From Altererythrobacter sp. Root672 (GTDB lineage: Bacteria; Pseudomonadota; Alphaproteobacteria; Sphingomonadales; Sphingomonadaceae), in the NCBI RefSeq assembly GCF_001427865.1, contig NZ_LMHH01000003.1:478359-542358 (forward strand): 64,000 nucleotides of DNA. Reading direction: 5' to 3'. The position numbers and the translations under genes are program-made. Shown piece after piece: positions 35,107-46,616 of the stretch. A model generated the notes under the pieces. The model did no database searches, was not told the DNA's origin, and saw only the letters and a list, made by a program, of their open reading frames with translations. The first letter of the stretch is position 1. Each line of letters begins with the position of its first letter.

Positions 35107-36088
35107 ACGTCCGGACACTCTTCCAGGTCGAAAAAGAGAAAGTGGTCGTCGGCTCGCTTCAATAATTTTCACGTTCGGCTTCCTGTTCATGGCGAGGTGG
35201 ACAGCCGGAGCATTGCCCCCAGAACCAGTCGCAGGGTTCGTGTCAGTAAGTTCCCCGATCCTGGCGGCAATATGGGTTTGGAGAAGCGGCTCGCGGCCGC
35301 AAGGCATCGCGGACATTGCAAAAGTCTGGGCGGGAGCACAGCTTCTCCTTCTCCTGGTGACCTATCCCGAGTGGTTGTCCAGCGAACTCGATCAACCGCT
35401 CCTCTTAGCGGCACTAGCATTTCCGGTGGGACTTCACCTCATGCTTGGGTTTGTTCGGGTTCTGGTGGCGCGGCCGACGGCCCACGATTTGGATGAGCGC
35501 GTTCTTGAGGCGTTTTTTCCGGTGAAGATGGCCCCCGTGTTGCGTCTCGAACTTGGGATATTGTGGGCGGCTTTCACCAGTTGGCGTCGTCCGGGCCTTT
35601 CGACGGGCGAAAGGTCTTTCACATCATACGGCATGATTGCGCCAATGCTTGTTGCGGTACTGGTGCTCAGCTTCGTCGAGATCGCTTTGCTCCATATCGT
35701 CTTGCGGCAGCTGTCGCATGACCTCGCGTCAGTCGTCACCGCGATCGGAATCTTTAGTGCGATCTATATCTTCGGATTGCTGAAATCACTCCGCAATCGC
35801 CCGTCCATCTTGAGCGCCAATCACGTCACTTTGAGGATTGGGAATATCCAATGGGCAAGCTTCCCAAGAACCGTACTGGAAAAGGTAAGCCGAATTCTTC
35901 CAGGCGTGCCGATTGAAGAAGGCCTGGCCAAGATGGGGGCTGCCTCTTCTCCCAACGTCCTGATGCAATTTCATGGACAGATCACTTTGCACGGGCCGTT
36001 TGGAACTTCGAAGTCCGTCTCGAAACTAGGCATCCACGTGGATCGACCGGATGAATTCGTCGACGCATTGCGGTCGGACGGTCCCTAA
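35099..36088 (+). CDS. multispanning membrane protein of unknown function
   Basis: A 329-residue frame with about six hydrophobic segments (IIFTFGFLFMARW; ILAAIWVW; LLLLLVTYPEW; LLLAALAFPVGLHLMLGFV; MLVAVLVLSFVEIALLHIV; VVTAIGIFSAIYIFGLL) and a cytosolic C-terminal domain of about 85 residues. GTG 35099 overlaps the preceding gene by eight bases; ATG 35189 (MARWTAG) is the alternative and would remove the charged N-terminus. GC is nearer host level than the two genes before it, so it may or may not belong to the same unit. Could be an exporter or immunity partner; inferred only. Confidence 0.7.
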   Translation: MGERPDTLPGRKRESGRRLASIIFTFGFLFMARWTAGALPPEPVAGFVSVSSPILAAIWVWRSGSRPQGIADIAKVWAGAQLLLLLVTYPEWLSSELDQPLLLAALAFPVGLHLMLGFVRVLVARPTAHDLDERVLEAFFPVKMAPVLRLELGILWAAFTSWRRPGLSTGERSFTSYGMIAPMLVAVLVLSFVEIALLHIVLRQLSHDLASVVTAIGIFSAIYIFGLLKSLRNRPSILSANHVTLRIGNIQWASFPRTVLEKVSRILPGVPIEEGLAKMGAASSPNVLMQFHGQITLHGPFGTSKSVSKLGIHVDRPDEFVDALRSDGP

Positions 36089-36096
36089 CAGCCCTC

Positions 36097-36492
36097 CTAC
36101 TCCGTCGTCTTCCCATCAAAATGCTCGTGCGCCTTGTGCGCATCCTCGCAAGTCACGTGCACCGTCCCGTCGATATGCTCGGGCGGGCCGTAGATGGTGT
36201 AGAGCTTGAGCGGCGCTGAGCCGGTCGCCTTGACGTTGTGCTTCGCCCCTTGCGGCACGATCACCGCATCGTCGTCCTTCACCGCGTGGTCGACGCCGTC
36301 GATCGAGATGATCCCCTCGCCGCCTTCCACCCGGAAGAACTGGTCGCGGTCGTCGTGGACTTCGGCGCCGATCTCCTCGCCGGGATTGATCGACATCAGC
36401 ACCAGCTGGATATTGTGCCCGGTGTAGATAACCCGGCGGAAGTCGGTGTTATCCAGTGTCAGCTTCTCGATATCGTCGACGAACCCCTTCAC
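36097..36492 (-). CDS. cupin-domain protein
   Basis: A 131-residue single cupin: IQLVLMSINPGEEIGAEVHD, DQFFRVEGGEGIISIDG and AVIVPQGAKHNVKATG. The HxxxxQ/E..H pattern (EVHDDRDQFF; AKHNV) supports a metal site. Start GTG 36492 has AGGAG eight bases upstream; the longer open frame has an Arg-rich, unlikely N-terminus. Convergent with the membrane protein and GC-rich, so probably not part of the island. Confidence 0.85.
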   Translation of the reverse strand: MKGFVDDIEKLTLDNTDFRRVIYTGHNIQLVLMSINPGEEIGAEVHDDRDQFFRVEGGEGIISIDGVDHAVKDDDAVIVPQGAKHNVKATGSAPLKLYTIYGPPEHIDGTVHVTCEDAHKAHEHFDGKTTE

Positions 36493-36599
36493 GCGCGGTC
36501 TCCTGCTGGTTGTGCAGGGAATATGCGGCAGGCGCGGGAATGGTTCCGGGAGGGGCGGGCGACGGCGCCGTGCCGCCGCCCGCATGAGGTCACTTCAGG

Positions 36600-38879
<2,280 letters not shown>

Positions 38880-38894
38880 TTAATCGCCGGTCCA

Positions 38895-39030
38895 GATCCT
38901 CCCCGAGCTTGTCTCGGGGAGGTGGCGCGCGCTGCAAGCGCGTGACGGAGGGGTAGGCGGCCAAGCGCAACACCCCTCCACCACCGCCTCCGGCGGCGGT
39001 CCCCCTCCCCGAGCAAGCTCGGGGAGGATC
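38895..39030. repeat. palindromic intergenic repeat, family A
   Basis: Same orientation and order as the 2439-2573 copy: GATCCTCCCCGAGCTTGTC at the left, GTGACGGAGGGGTAGGCGG, CCCCTCCACCACC, and GCAAGCTCGGGGAGGATC at the right. Confidence 0.88.
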
Positions 39031-39080
39031 TAGGTTGCGCCACGCTTGCAGCGAAAGCGATCGCCCATTAAGCGGCGCCG

Positions 39081-40091
39081 ATGACAGCCTTTCCCAAGAC
39101 TTCAGCCCTGATGCGCCGTGGATCTGAGTTCCTCGGTAGCGAACATGCCATCCTGTGCGGCGCCATGAGCTGGGTTTCCGAACGCAATCTCGTCTCGGCG
39201 ATCAGCAATGCCGGCGGCTTCGGGGTGATCGCCTGTGGCGCGATGACGCCCGAGCTGCTCGACGCGGAGATCGCCGCGACCAAGACGCTCACGGTGAAGC
39301 CGTTCGGCGTCAACCTGATTACAATGCACCCCGACTTGTTCGAACTGATCGAAATCTGCGGCAAGCACTCGGTCGGTCACGTCGTGCTCGCGGGCGGCAT
39401 TCCGCCCAAGGGCAGTGTCGAGGCGATCAAGGCGTTCGGGGCGAAGGTCATCGTGTTCGCGCCGACCTTGGCGCTGGCGAAGAAGTTGCTCCGTTCGGGC
39501 GGTGACGCGCTGGTGATCGAAGGAATGGAAGCCGGCGGTCACATCGGTCCGGTGGCGACGAGCGTGCTGGCGCAGGAATTTCTGCCCGAACTGGCTGAGA
39601 GCCACGTGGTGTTCGTCGCCGGCGGCATCGGCCGGGGCGAGGCGATGGCCGGCTACCTCGAGATGGGTGCGGTCGGCGTACAGCTTGGCACCCGTTTTGC
39701 CTGCGCGACCGAATCCATCGCGCATCCCGACTTCAAGAAGGCGTTCTTCCGCGCCAACGCGCGTGACGCCGTGGCCAGCGTACAGATCGACCCGCGCCTG
39801 CCGGTGATCCCGGTTCGCGCGCTCAAGAACAAGGGCACCGAGGAGTTCACCGCCAAGCAGCGCGAAGTCGCCAACCTGCTCGACGCGGGCTCGGTCGACA
39901 TGGGTGAAGCGCAACTGCTAATCGAACGCTTCTGGGCCGGCGCGCTGCGCCGTGCGGTAATCGACGGCGATGTCGAGAACGGCAGCCTGATGGCGGGTCA
40001 GTCGGTCGGTATGGTCAGCAAGGAAGAGCCAGTCCCCGAGATCATCGCTGCCCTGATGGCCGAGAGCGAGTCTGCGCTAAACCGGCGGTAG
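39081..40091 (+). CDS. nitronate monooxygenase / FabK-like flavoprotein
   Basis: A 336-residue FMN TIM-barrel of the 2-nitropropane dioxygenase group: LCGAMSWVSERNLVSAISNA, GGFGVIACGAM, EGMEAGGHIGP and VFVAGGIGRGEAMAGYLEMG. The catalytic His of nitronate monooxygenases falls in AGGHIG. The C-terminal part (SLMAGQSVGMV) also fits FabK-like enoyl-ACP reductases, which cannot be excluded. Followed directly by a GNAT gene. Confidence 0.85.
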   Translation: MTAFPKTSALMRRGSEFLGSEHAILCGAMSWVSERNLVSAISNAGGFGVIACGAMTPELLDAEIAATKTLTVKPFGVNLITMHPDLFELIEICGKHSVGHVVLAGGIPPKGSVEAIKAFGAKVIVFAPTLALAKKLLRSGGDALVIEGMEAGGHIGPVATSVLAQEFLPELAESHVVFVAGGIGRGEAMAGYLEMGAVGVQLGTRFACATESIAHPDFKKAFFRANARDAVASVQIDPRLPVIPVRALKNKGTEEFTAKQREVANLLDAGSVDMGEAQLLIERFWAGALRRAVIDGDVENGSLMAGQSVGMVSKEEPVPEIIAALMAESESALNRR

Positions 40092-40093
40092 TG

Positions 40094-40555
40094 ATGGCTG
40101 GGGGCGTACAAATTAGGCGGGCGACACTCGCCGATCTTGATGCGCTGGCGGTGCTGTTCGATGGGTACCGGCAATTCTATCGGCAAGCGCCGGACCTTGA
40201 TGGAGCGCGGACATTCCTGTCTGACCGGCTCACCAAAGCGGAGTCGGTGGTTTTCCTTGCGAGCGATGACGTCGGGGCCGTGGGGTTCACCCAGCTCTAT
40301 CCGTCATTCACTTCCGCCGGCATGGCGCGCACCTTCATCCTGAACGACCTGTTCGTCGCGCCCGAAGCGCGCGGGCAGGGGGCAGGGTCGGCGCTTTTGC
40401 GACATGCGGCAGAGTTCGCCCGCAACGAGGGCTCGGTTCGCTTGACCCTGTCGACGGCGGTCGACAATCGCACCGCTCAAGCCGTCTACGAGCGCGAAGG
40501 CTGGCAGCGCGACGAGGCCTTCCTCACATACCAACTGGCATTGCTCACGAAATAG
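40094..40555 (+). CDS. GNAT-family acetyltransferase
   Basis: A 153-residue GNAT enzyme: IRRATLADLDALAVLFDGY, LNDLFVAPEARGQGAGSALL (acetyl-CoA loop RGQGAG) and LSTAVDNRTAQAVYEREGWQ. Start ATG 40094, two bases after the preceding stop (a GTG at 40091 is in frame). Co-transcribed with the flavoprotein. Acceptor unknown. Confidence 0.87.
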   Translation: MAGGVQIRRATLADLDALAVLFDGYRQFYRQAPDLDGARTFLSDRLTKAESVVFLASDDVGAVGFTQLYPSFTSAGMARTFILNDLFVAPEARGQGAGSALLRHAAEFARNEGSVRLTLSTAVDNRTAQAVYEREGWQRDEAFLTYQLALLTK

Positions 40556-40588
40556 CCATCGGAAAGCGCGCGGTCGTTATCGGCGGGC

Positions 40589-41305
40589 TTATCGCCCAGA
40601 ACTGGCCGGTGCCGCGACCTTGGCAACTGCCAGGTCCAGCATGATCTCGCGCAACTGTGCGGGCTGGTCGACCATCACGAAGTGGCTCGAATGGCTGTCG
40701 TGGTACTCCCAGCCGCCTTCCGCCTGCACTTGGTCGCGGAAGCGGACGAAGGGGGAGGGTTCCCAGTTGCTGGCGAAGATATAGGCCCGGCGGGGGATCT
40801 TCTCTTCCTCTCCGGTGAGGCGCACGGCTTCGGTCAGGGTTAGCAGTGGGTGGCGGCCGATCTGGCCGGGCACGGGCTCGAAATCGACCGAACCGATCGG
40901 GGCGACGAGGCCGGGCGTGTATTTCTGGCTGTCGATGTACCAGTTGTGCTCGAAGTCGCCGGTAATGTCCCACAGCGACTCCCCGTCGGCGGGCAGGAAG
41001 GCGTCGATATAGGCGATCGCGTCGATCTTCGATCCGAGCCGCGCCGCCACACCGGTGATGACCATGCCGCCATAGGAATGGCCGGCCAAAATGAAGCGCT
41101 TGAAGCCCGCATCCTCGATCTGCTCGCAGACGTCGCCGATGTGGTTGGATAGCGTAATGCCCGGATGCAATTGGGCCGATCGCGTTCCGAGGCCCGTGAG
41201 AGCCGCAACCAGGACCCGATGGCCTGCTTCGCGCAGATCGCCCGCCAATTGCTCGTAGCCATGCCCACCGCCCCAGGCGCCGTGGACCAGCACATAGTTC
41301 GCCAT
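40589..41305 (-). CDS. alpha/beta hydrolase (plant-type methylesterase-like)
   Basis: A 238-residue hydrolase of the salicylate/jasmonate methylesterase-like group: MANYVLVHGAWGGGHGYEQL, ILAGHSYGGMVITGVAAR (Ser nucleophile), AYIDAFLPADGESLWD and a late His in SHSSHFVMVDQP. Start ATG 41305 follows GAGGAGC; a much longer frame upstream is not coding. It lies downstream of ligM on the same strand, separated by terminator-like hairpins. An ester of a methoxy-aromatic acid is a plausible substrate (inferred). Confidence 0.87.
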   Translation of the reverse strand: MANYVLVHGAWGGGHGYEQLAGDLREAGHRVLVAALTGLGTRSAQLHPGITLSNHIGDVCEQIEDAGFKRFILAGHSYGGMVITGVAARLGSKIDAIAYIDAFLPADGESLWDITGDFEHNWYIDSQKYTPGLVAPIGSVDFEPVPGQIGRHPLLTLTEAVRLTGEEEKIPRRAYIFASNWEPSPFVRFRDQVQAEGGWEYHDSHSSHFVMVDQPAQLREIMLDLAVAKVAAPASSGR

Positions 41306-41481
41306 CGCACGCTCCTCACTTACCGTCCCCCCTGCGGGGGAGGAGCCGTCCCGAGAACGGTGCAGGAGCCGGATCAGAGCCGGTGCAGCCCTGGCACGGA
41401 ACTTATCCGCCATCCCTTGGATGCCCCGCGGTAACATGCCCTGATGTGAGCCGTTGCCAAGGGGGACTAACCCCCAAAGCA

Positions 41482-41514
41482 ATGGCCCATGAACCCGTAG
41501 GGTCCATGGGCCAT
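41482..41514 (-). terminator. hairpin after ligM (probable terminator)
   Basis: Arms ATGGCCCATGAACCC and GGGTCCATGGGCCAT (14 of 15 pairs) around GTA. On the minus strand the stem is followed by TGCTTT. A second hairpin, AAGGCCTC/GAGGCCTT at 41523-41548, lies between it and the ligM stop. The rest of 41306-41558 holds nothing else recognised. Confidence 0.7.
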
Positions 41515-41558
41515 CTTCGGGTAAGGCCTCGGGGGGGAGTGAGGCCTTGCCTAGCTTA

Positions 41559-43037
<1,479 letters not shown>

Positions 43038-43098
43038 CTAGGCACGCAAGTGGAAAGCGGCCCTCCGATGCAGGAGGGCTGTGAGAGGACAAAGTGGC

Positions 43099-43500
43099 AT
43101 GAATGTGGAAGCGCTCGATCACGTAAACATCATCACCGATAGGCTTGATGAGACGGCAGAATTCTACGGAAAACTGCTCGGCCTGGTGCGCAAGGACGCA
43201 CCCCCGCCGCTCACGCCGCAGACGGCGACGTGGATGTTCGACGCCGAGAATCGGGCGATTATCCACATCAATTCGCTCGACTGTTATCGGACTTATGATC
43301 GTGAAGTTGAGCCCGGTTCGCTGACCGGCGCGCTGCACCATGTGGCGCTCAAGTGTGTCGGATATGACGAGGTGAAGGGTCGGCTCGACGCGATGGGGGC
43401 GGAGTATCAGGAGAACCTGGTGAGCGCGATCAACTTGCGGCAGATTTTTACGCCCGATCCGAACAACGTGCTGCTGGAGCTGAACTTCTTCGCCGATTGA
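43099..43500 (+). CDS. VOC-family (glyoxalase/extradiol-like) protein
   Basis: A 133-residue single VOC module pair: LDHVNIITDRLDETAEFYGK (metal His near the start), LHHVALKCVGYDEV (second His) and NNVLLELNFF (Glu). Candidate metal ligands are present. Start ATG 43099 (MNVEALDH); a GTG six codons earlier is less likely. Divergent from ligM across a palindrome. Could be a lyase, isomerase or small dioxygenase in the same pathway; not determined. Confidence 0.85.
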   Translation: MNVEALDHVNIITDRLDETAEFYGKLLGLVRKDAPPPLTPQTATWMFDAENRAIIHINSLDCYRTYDREVEPGSLTGALHHVALKCVGYDEVKGRLDAMGAEYQENLVSAINLRQIFTPDPNNVLLELNFFAD

Positions 43501-43531
43501 GGCGCGGAGGGACAGAGATCACACCTGCCTC

Positions 43532-43591
43532 CCGTTCGTGGTGAGCTTGTCGAACCACGCTGGCGTCCTTCGACAGGCTCAGGACGAACGG
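43532..43591. repeat. palindromic intergenic repeat, family B
   Basis: Arms CCGTTCGTGGTGAGCTTGTC and GACAGGCTCAGGACGAACGG. It opens the 336-base gene-free stretch 43501-43836, which is almost wholly repeats. Confidence 0.9.
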
Positions 43592-43609
43592 AAAAAGAGA
43601 AAGGGCATG

Positions 43610-43791
<182 letters not shown>

Positions 43792-43798
43792 TCAAAAA

Positions 43799-43827
43799 TC
43801 CTCCCCGAGCTTGCTCGAGGAGGATCT
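43799..43827. repeat. short end-only copy of repeat family A
   Basis: ATCCTCCCCGAGC, TTG, then GCTCGAGGAGGAT: only the outer inverted ends of the family A element. With the two repeats before it, this makes three families side by side. Confidence 0.8.
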
Positions 43828-43836
43828 TTAGAACTG

Positions 43837-44277
43837 CTAGGTCGCAGCCGCCGTCGGCGTAGCGGCCGCCGCTGGAGTCGGCGCCGGCCGAACCGTAACC
43901 GGATCGCCTGTTGCCGGCGTGGCTGTGAACGAACCGTCAGCCGCAGGCGTGGTTTCGGTGTAGCAGGCCGCCTCTACGCCAGCGGTGGTCGGGGTGAAGC
44001 AGGTCTTGCCATCGACAACGGCCCAGGTGCCCTGCGCGGTCACGACGCCCTTTGCGTCGGTGTCGGTGTAAGTTCCGTCTGCGGCCAGCACGGTGTTGGA
44101 CACTGTGCCGTCCTTCGTCGTGACCTGGTAAGCGCCTGCCGGAGAGCCGTTGGCCGAGACCAGGGCCACAGGCTCCGGTGTCGCAGTGGGCGTTTCGGTG
44201 GCTTCGGGTTCTTGTGCCGGCTGGTTGTTACAGGCGGCGAGGACCAGCGGTAACATCACCATCATCAACTTGCGCAT
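43837..44277 (-). CDS. small lipoprotein of unknown function
   Basis: A 146-residue lipoprotein (lipobox LAAC, Cys16). A Pro/Thr/Glu linker, a beta-type domain (GAYQVTTKDGTVSNTVLAAD, GTWAVVDGKTCFTPT, EAACYTETTP) with a likely disulfide, and an Ala/Pro/Thr tail of TPAAAATPTAAAT type follow. Resembles small sphingomonad periplasmic lipoproteins. Not obviously part of the catabolic operon upstream. Confidence 0.75.
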   Translation of the reverse strand: MRKLMMVMLPLVLAACNNQPAQEPEATETPTATPEPVALVSANGSPAGAYQVTTKDGTVSNTVLAADGTYTDTDAKGVVTAQGTWAVVDGKTCFTPTTAGVEAACYTETTPAADGSFTATPATGDPVTVRPAPTPAAAATPTAAAT

Positions 44278-44356
44278 GGAGGCTCTCCCTATTCAGGAAG
44301 CGACCGCGGCGCAGCAGGTACCACGTTGCTGATCCAAGAAGAACCAACTTCGAAGA

Positions 44357-45256
44357 TCAGACCGGCTTGGTCCCCGCGGTCGTCGTCCGGTACATCTCGC
44401 GCCGGTAGCCGTCGTAGTCGTTGGGTCCGAGGTGCATCGCGGTGCGGTTGTCCCACATCGCCACCATGCCCGCCTCCCAGCGCAAGCGGCAGCAGAACGC
44501 GGCCTGGGTGCAGTGCACGACCAGGAAGTCGACGATCGGCTTGGCTTCGAAGGTGGTCATGCCCTCGAACCCGGCGGTGTAAGTGTCGCAGATGTAGAGC
44601 GATTCCTCGCCAGTCTCCGGGTGGGTGCGCACGAGCGGGTGGTAAGTCCCGCGCTGGCCCTGTTCGAACTGCTCCTTGTCGGCGAACGGGATCGCCTTGC
44701 CCATCAGCTTGGTCTGCGTGGCGTAGTTGTTTGCTGCGCTCATGTGCACCCGCAGGGGGCGGAGCATGTCCTGGTAGGTCTTGCTCAAGTGGCGGAAGGC
44801 GAGCGCGCAATTGGCCCAGCTGGTGTCGCCGCCGAACGGCGGAACCTCGACCGCGCGCAAGGTGGTGATCGCGGGCGGCTCTTCGAGGAACGGCGAGTCG
44901 GTGTGCCAGCCGCCGCCGAACAGGCTGGCGGACTTGGTCTCTGCTTCCTTGATGATCGGGTGGACCTCGCGATGGCCGGGCACCCCTTGCGTATAGGCAT
45001 CGACCGCGAAGGGCCCGAGCCGCGCGCCGAATTCCTCATGCTCGGCATGAGTGAGGAACTGGTCGCGCAGGTAGATCATCTTGTGGCGATAGAGCGCCTG
45101 CTTGAGTTCCTCGAACGCGGCGTCGGATAAGTCCGGCAGGCGCACACCGACGATCTCGGCTCCCATGGCGCCCGAGAGCGGCTCGACCTTGATGTGCTCG
45201 TATTCGAGAGCATGGTTGTCGAAGTCACCGGCCGGGGTGACGCGGATTTCCCACAT
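44357..45256 (-). CDS. TauD/TfdA-family 2-oxoglutarate-dependent dioxygenase
   Basis: A 299-residue Fe(II)/2-oxoglutarate dioxygenase: facial triad His118 and Asp120 in GGGWHTDSPF and the distal His in AMHLGPNDY (about 275), with the oxoglutarate-binding Arg in RREMYRTT. Length and pattern match TauD, TfdA and phenoxypropionate dioxygenases, which cleave C-S or ether bonds by hydroxylating the adjacent carbon. Its start is three bases after the MFS stop, so one operon. An ether of a lignin-type compound is one possible substrate (inferred). Confidence 0.9.
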   Translation of the reverse strand: MWEIRVTPAGDFDNHALEYEHIKVEPLSGAMGAEIVGVRLPDLSDAAFEELKQALYRHKMIYLRDQFLTHAEHEEFGARLGPFAVDAYTQGVPGHREVHPIIKEAETKSASLFGGGWHTDSPFLEEPPAITTLRAVEVPPFGGDTSWANCALAFRHLSKTYQDMLRPLRVHMSAANNYATQTKLMGKAIPFADKEQFEQGQRGTYHPLVRTHPETGEESLYICDTYTAGFEGMTTFEAKPIVDFLVVHCTQAAFCCRLRWEAGMVAMWDNRTAMHLGPNDYDGYRREMYRTTTAGTKPV

Positions 45257-45259
45257 GGT

Positions 45260-46504
45260 TCAGGCTTCCTTTGGCGCTCCGGCGATCCGGGGGGCGGTCT
45301 CCGTCAGGAACAATGCCGCGAACCCGGCCAGCAAGGCAAGCGCGATGCAGATGATGAAGACTGCGGAGAGGCCGTAGCTATCGGCCACCTGGCCCGCGAC
45401 CGGGGGCAGGATTACTCCGCCGACGAACTCGGCCGTGCCCATCGACAGGCCGACCGCCGTCGTGACCAGCGCGGGGCTGACGCTCTCGGCGGGAACGGTG
45501 GCGCAATAGAGCGGGGCGATGCCCAGCGGCAGCCAACCGATCAGGATGGCGCCTGCCAGCAGAGTCGGGTCGCCGGGCAGCAAGAGGAGCGCGAGAGGCG
45601 AGCCGACGCAGGCGAGCGAACCCCAGATCAGAACCGGCTTGCGGCCGATGCGGTCGGACAGGAACGGCAGGCCGATACCGCCGACGATGCCGGCAATGCC
45701 GCCCATCGAAATGACCCAGCCCGCAGTGGTGGGCGAAAGGCCTTTGTCCTCAGTCAGAAACAGCGAGAGGAAGGTGTTCTGCAGCACCAGCCAGGCGGTT
45801 ACGCAGGCCGCGACCGCGAGGGCCACGCGCATGTTGCGCAGGGCTAGCAGGGTGCGGAGGGCCTGGACGAAGTTGGCAGCAGCTTCGTTCTGAGCGGGTG
45901 GCGTTTTCGGGTCGGGGCACATGAACACCGCGAGGAGCACGGCGAGCAGCAGTCCCGGCAGGATCGAGAGGAACATCGCGGTGCGCCAGCCGTGGTCGTC
46001 GGCCAGCTGGGTCGCCACGATTGGGCCGAGGAAGCCAGCCAGGCCGAAAGCGCCGACCATCTGCATGAAGCCCATGTTGACCCCGCGCCGCTCGGGTTGG
46101 CTGGTTTCGGCGATGACGGTCTGGCCGATCGGCACCATCGGTCCCTCGGCAATGCCGAGCGCGAAGCGGGCCGCGAGCAGGGTGGTGAAGGTCAGCGCCA
46201 GCCCGCCTGCGCCCGAGCCGAGCGAGAACACCAGGGTGCAGATGATCAGGATCGTCTTGCGCCGTCCGGTGCGATCGGCGAGGCGCCCGCCGAAGAAGGC
46301 GCTCAATGCCACCGCGCCCGATAGGGCTCCCGCGAGCCAGCCCACTTCGGCGTTCGAGAGGCCGAGGTCGGCGACGATGTACGGCGCAAGAAACGCCACC
46401 GTCAGCCGATCGAAGGCGACCACACCGTTCGCCAGCGTGAGCAGCAGCAGCAGCGTCAGTTCGTAGCGCCGGCCGGTAGGCGCAGCTTGAGCGATTGTGG
46501 CCAT
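45260..46504 (-). CDS. MFS transporter
   Basis: A 414-residue major facilitator with 12 hydrophobic segments. The loop 2-3 motif is GGRLADRTGRRKT and its second-half echo GLPFLSDRIGRKPV. Start ATG 46504 (MATIAQAAP) after GGGAGAG. Between an MDR oxidoreductase and the TauD enzyme on the same strand, so probably imports their substrate. The precise MFS subfamily is unclear; an organic or aromatic acid is likely. Confidence 0.88.
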   Translation of the reverse strand: MATIAQAAPTGRRYELTLLLLLTLANGVVAFDRLTVAFLAPYIVADLGLSNAEVGWLAGALSGAVALSAFFGGRLADRTGRRKTILIICTLVFSLGSGAGGLALTFTTLLAARFALGIAEGPMVPIGQTVIAETSQPERRGVNMGFMQMVGAFGLAGFLGPIVATQLADDHGWRTAMFLSILPGLLLAVLLAVFMCPDPKTPPAQNEAAANFVQALRTLLALRNMRVALAVAACVTAWLVLQNTFLSLFLTEDKGLSPTTAGWVISMGGIAGIVGGIGLPFLSDRIGRKPVLIWGSLACVGSPLALLLLPGDPTLLAGAILIGWLPLGIAPLYCATVPAESVSPALVTTAVGLSMGTAEFVGGVILPPVAGQVADSYGLSAVFIICIALALLAGFAALFLTETAPRIAGAPKEA

Positions 46505-46616
46505 GTCTCTCCCTCTCCCCGTCGCCCGTCGTTGCGAGCGAAGCAATCCGGGGCGGTTCTACGCCGCCCCTGGATTGCGCAGGACGATGAGGGAGGGCTG
46601 GGCCCCCGTCAATCGG

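Noticed and set aside
33173-36088. Lasso peptide or lanthipeptide cluster
   Set aside because: No asparagine-synthetase-like cyclase, transglutaminase-like protease, LanM/LanBC or radical SAM gene nearby, and the peptide has no Cys and no ring-forming pattern.
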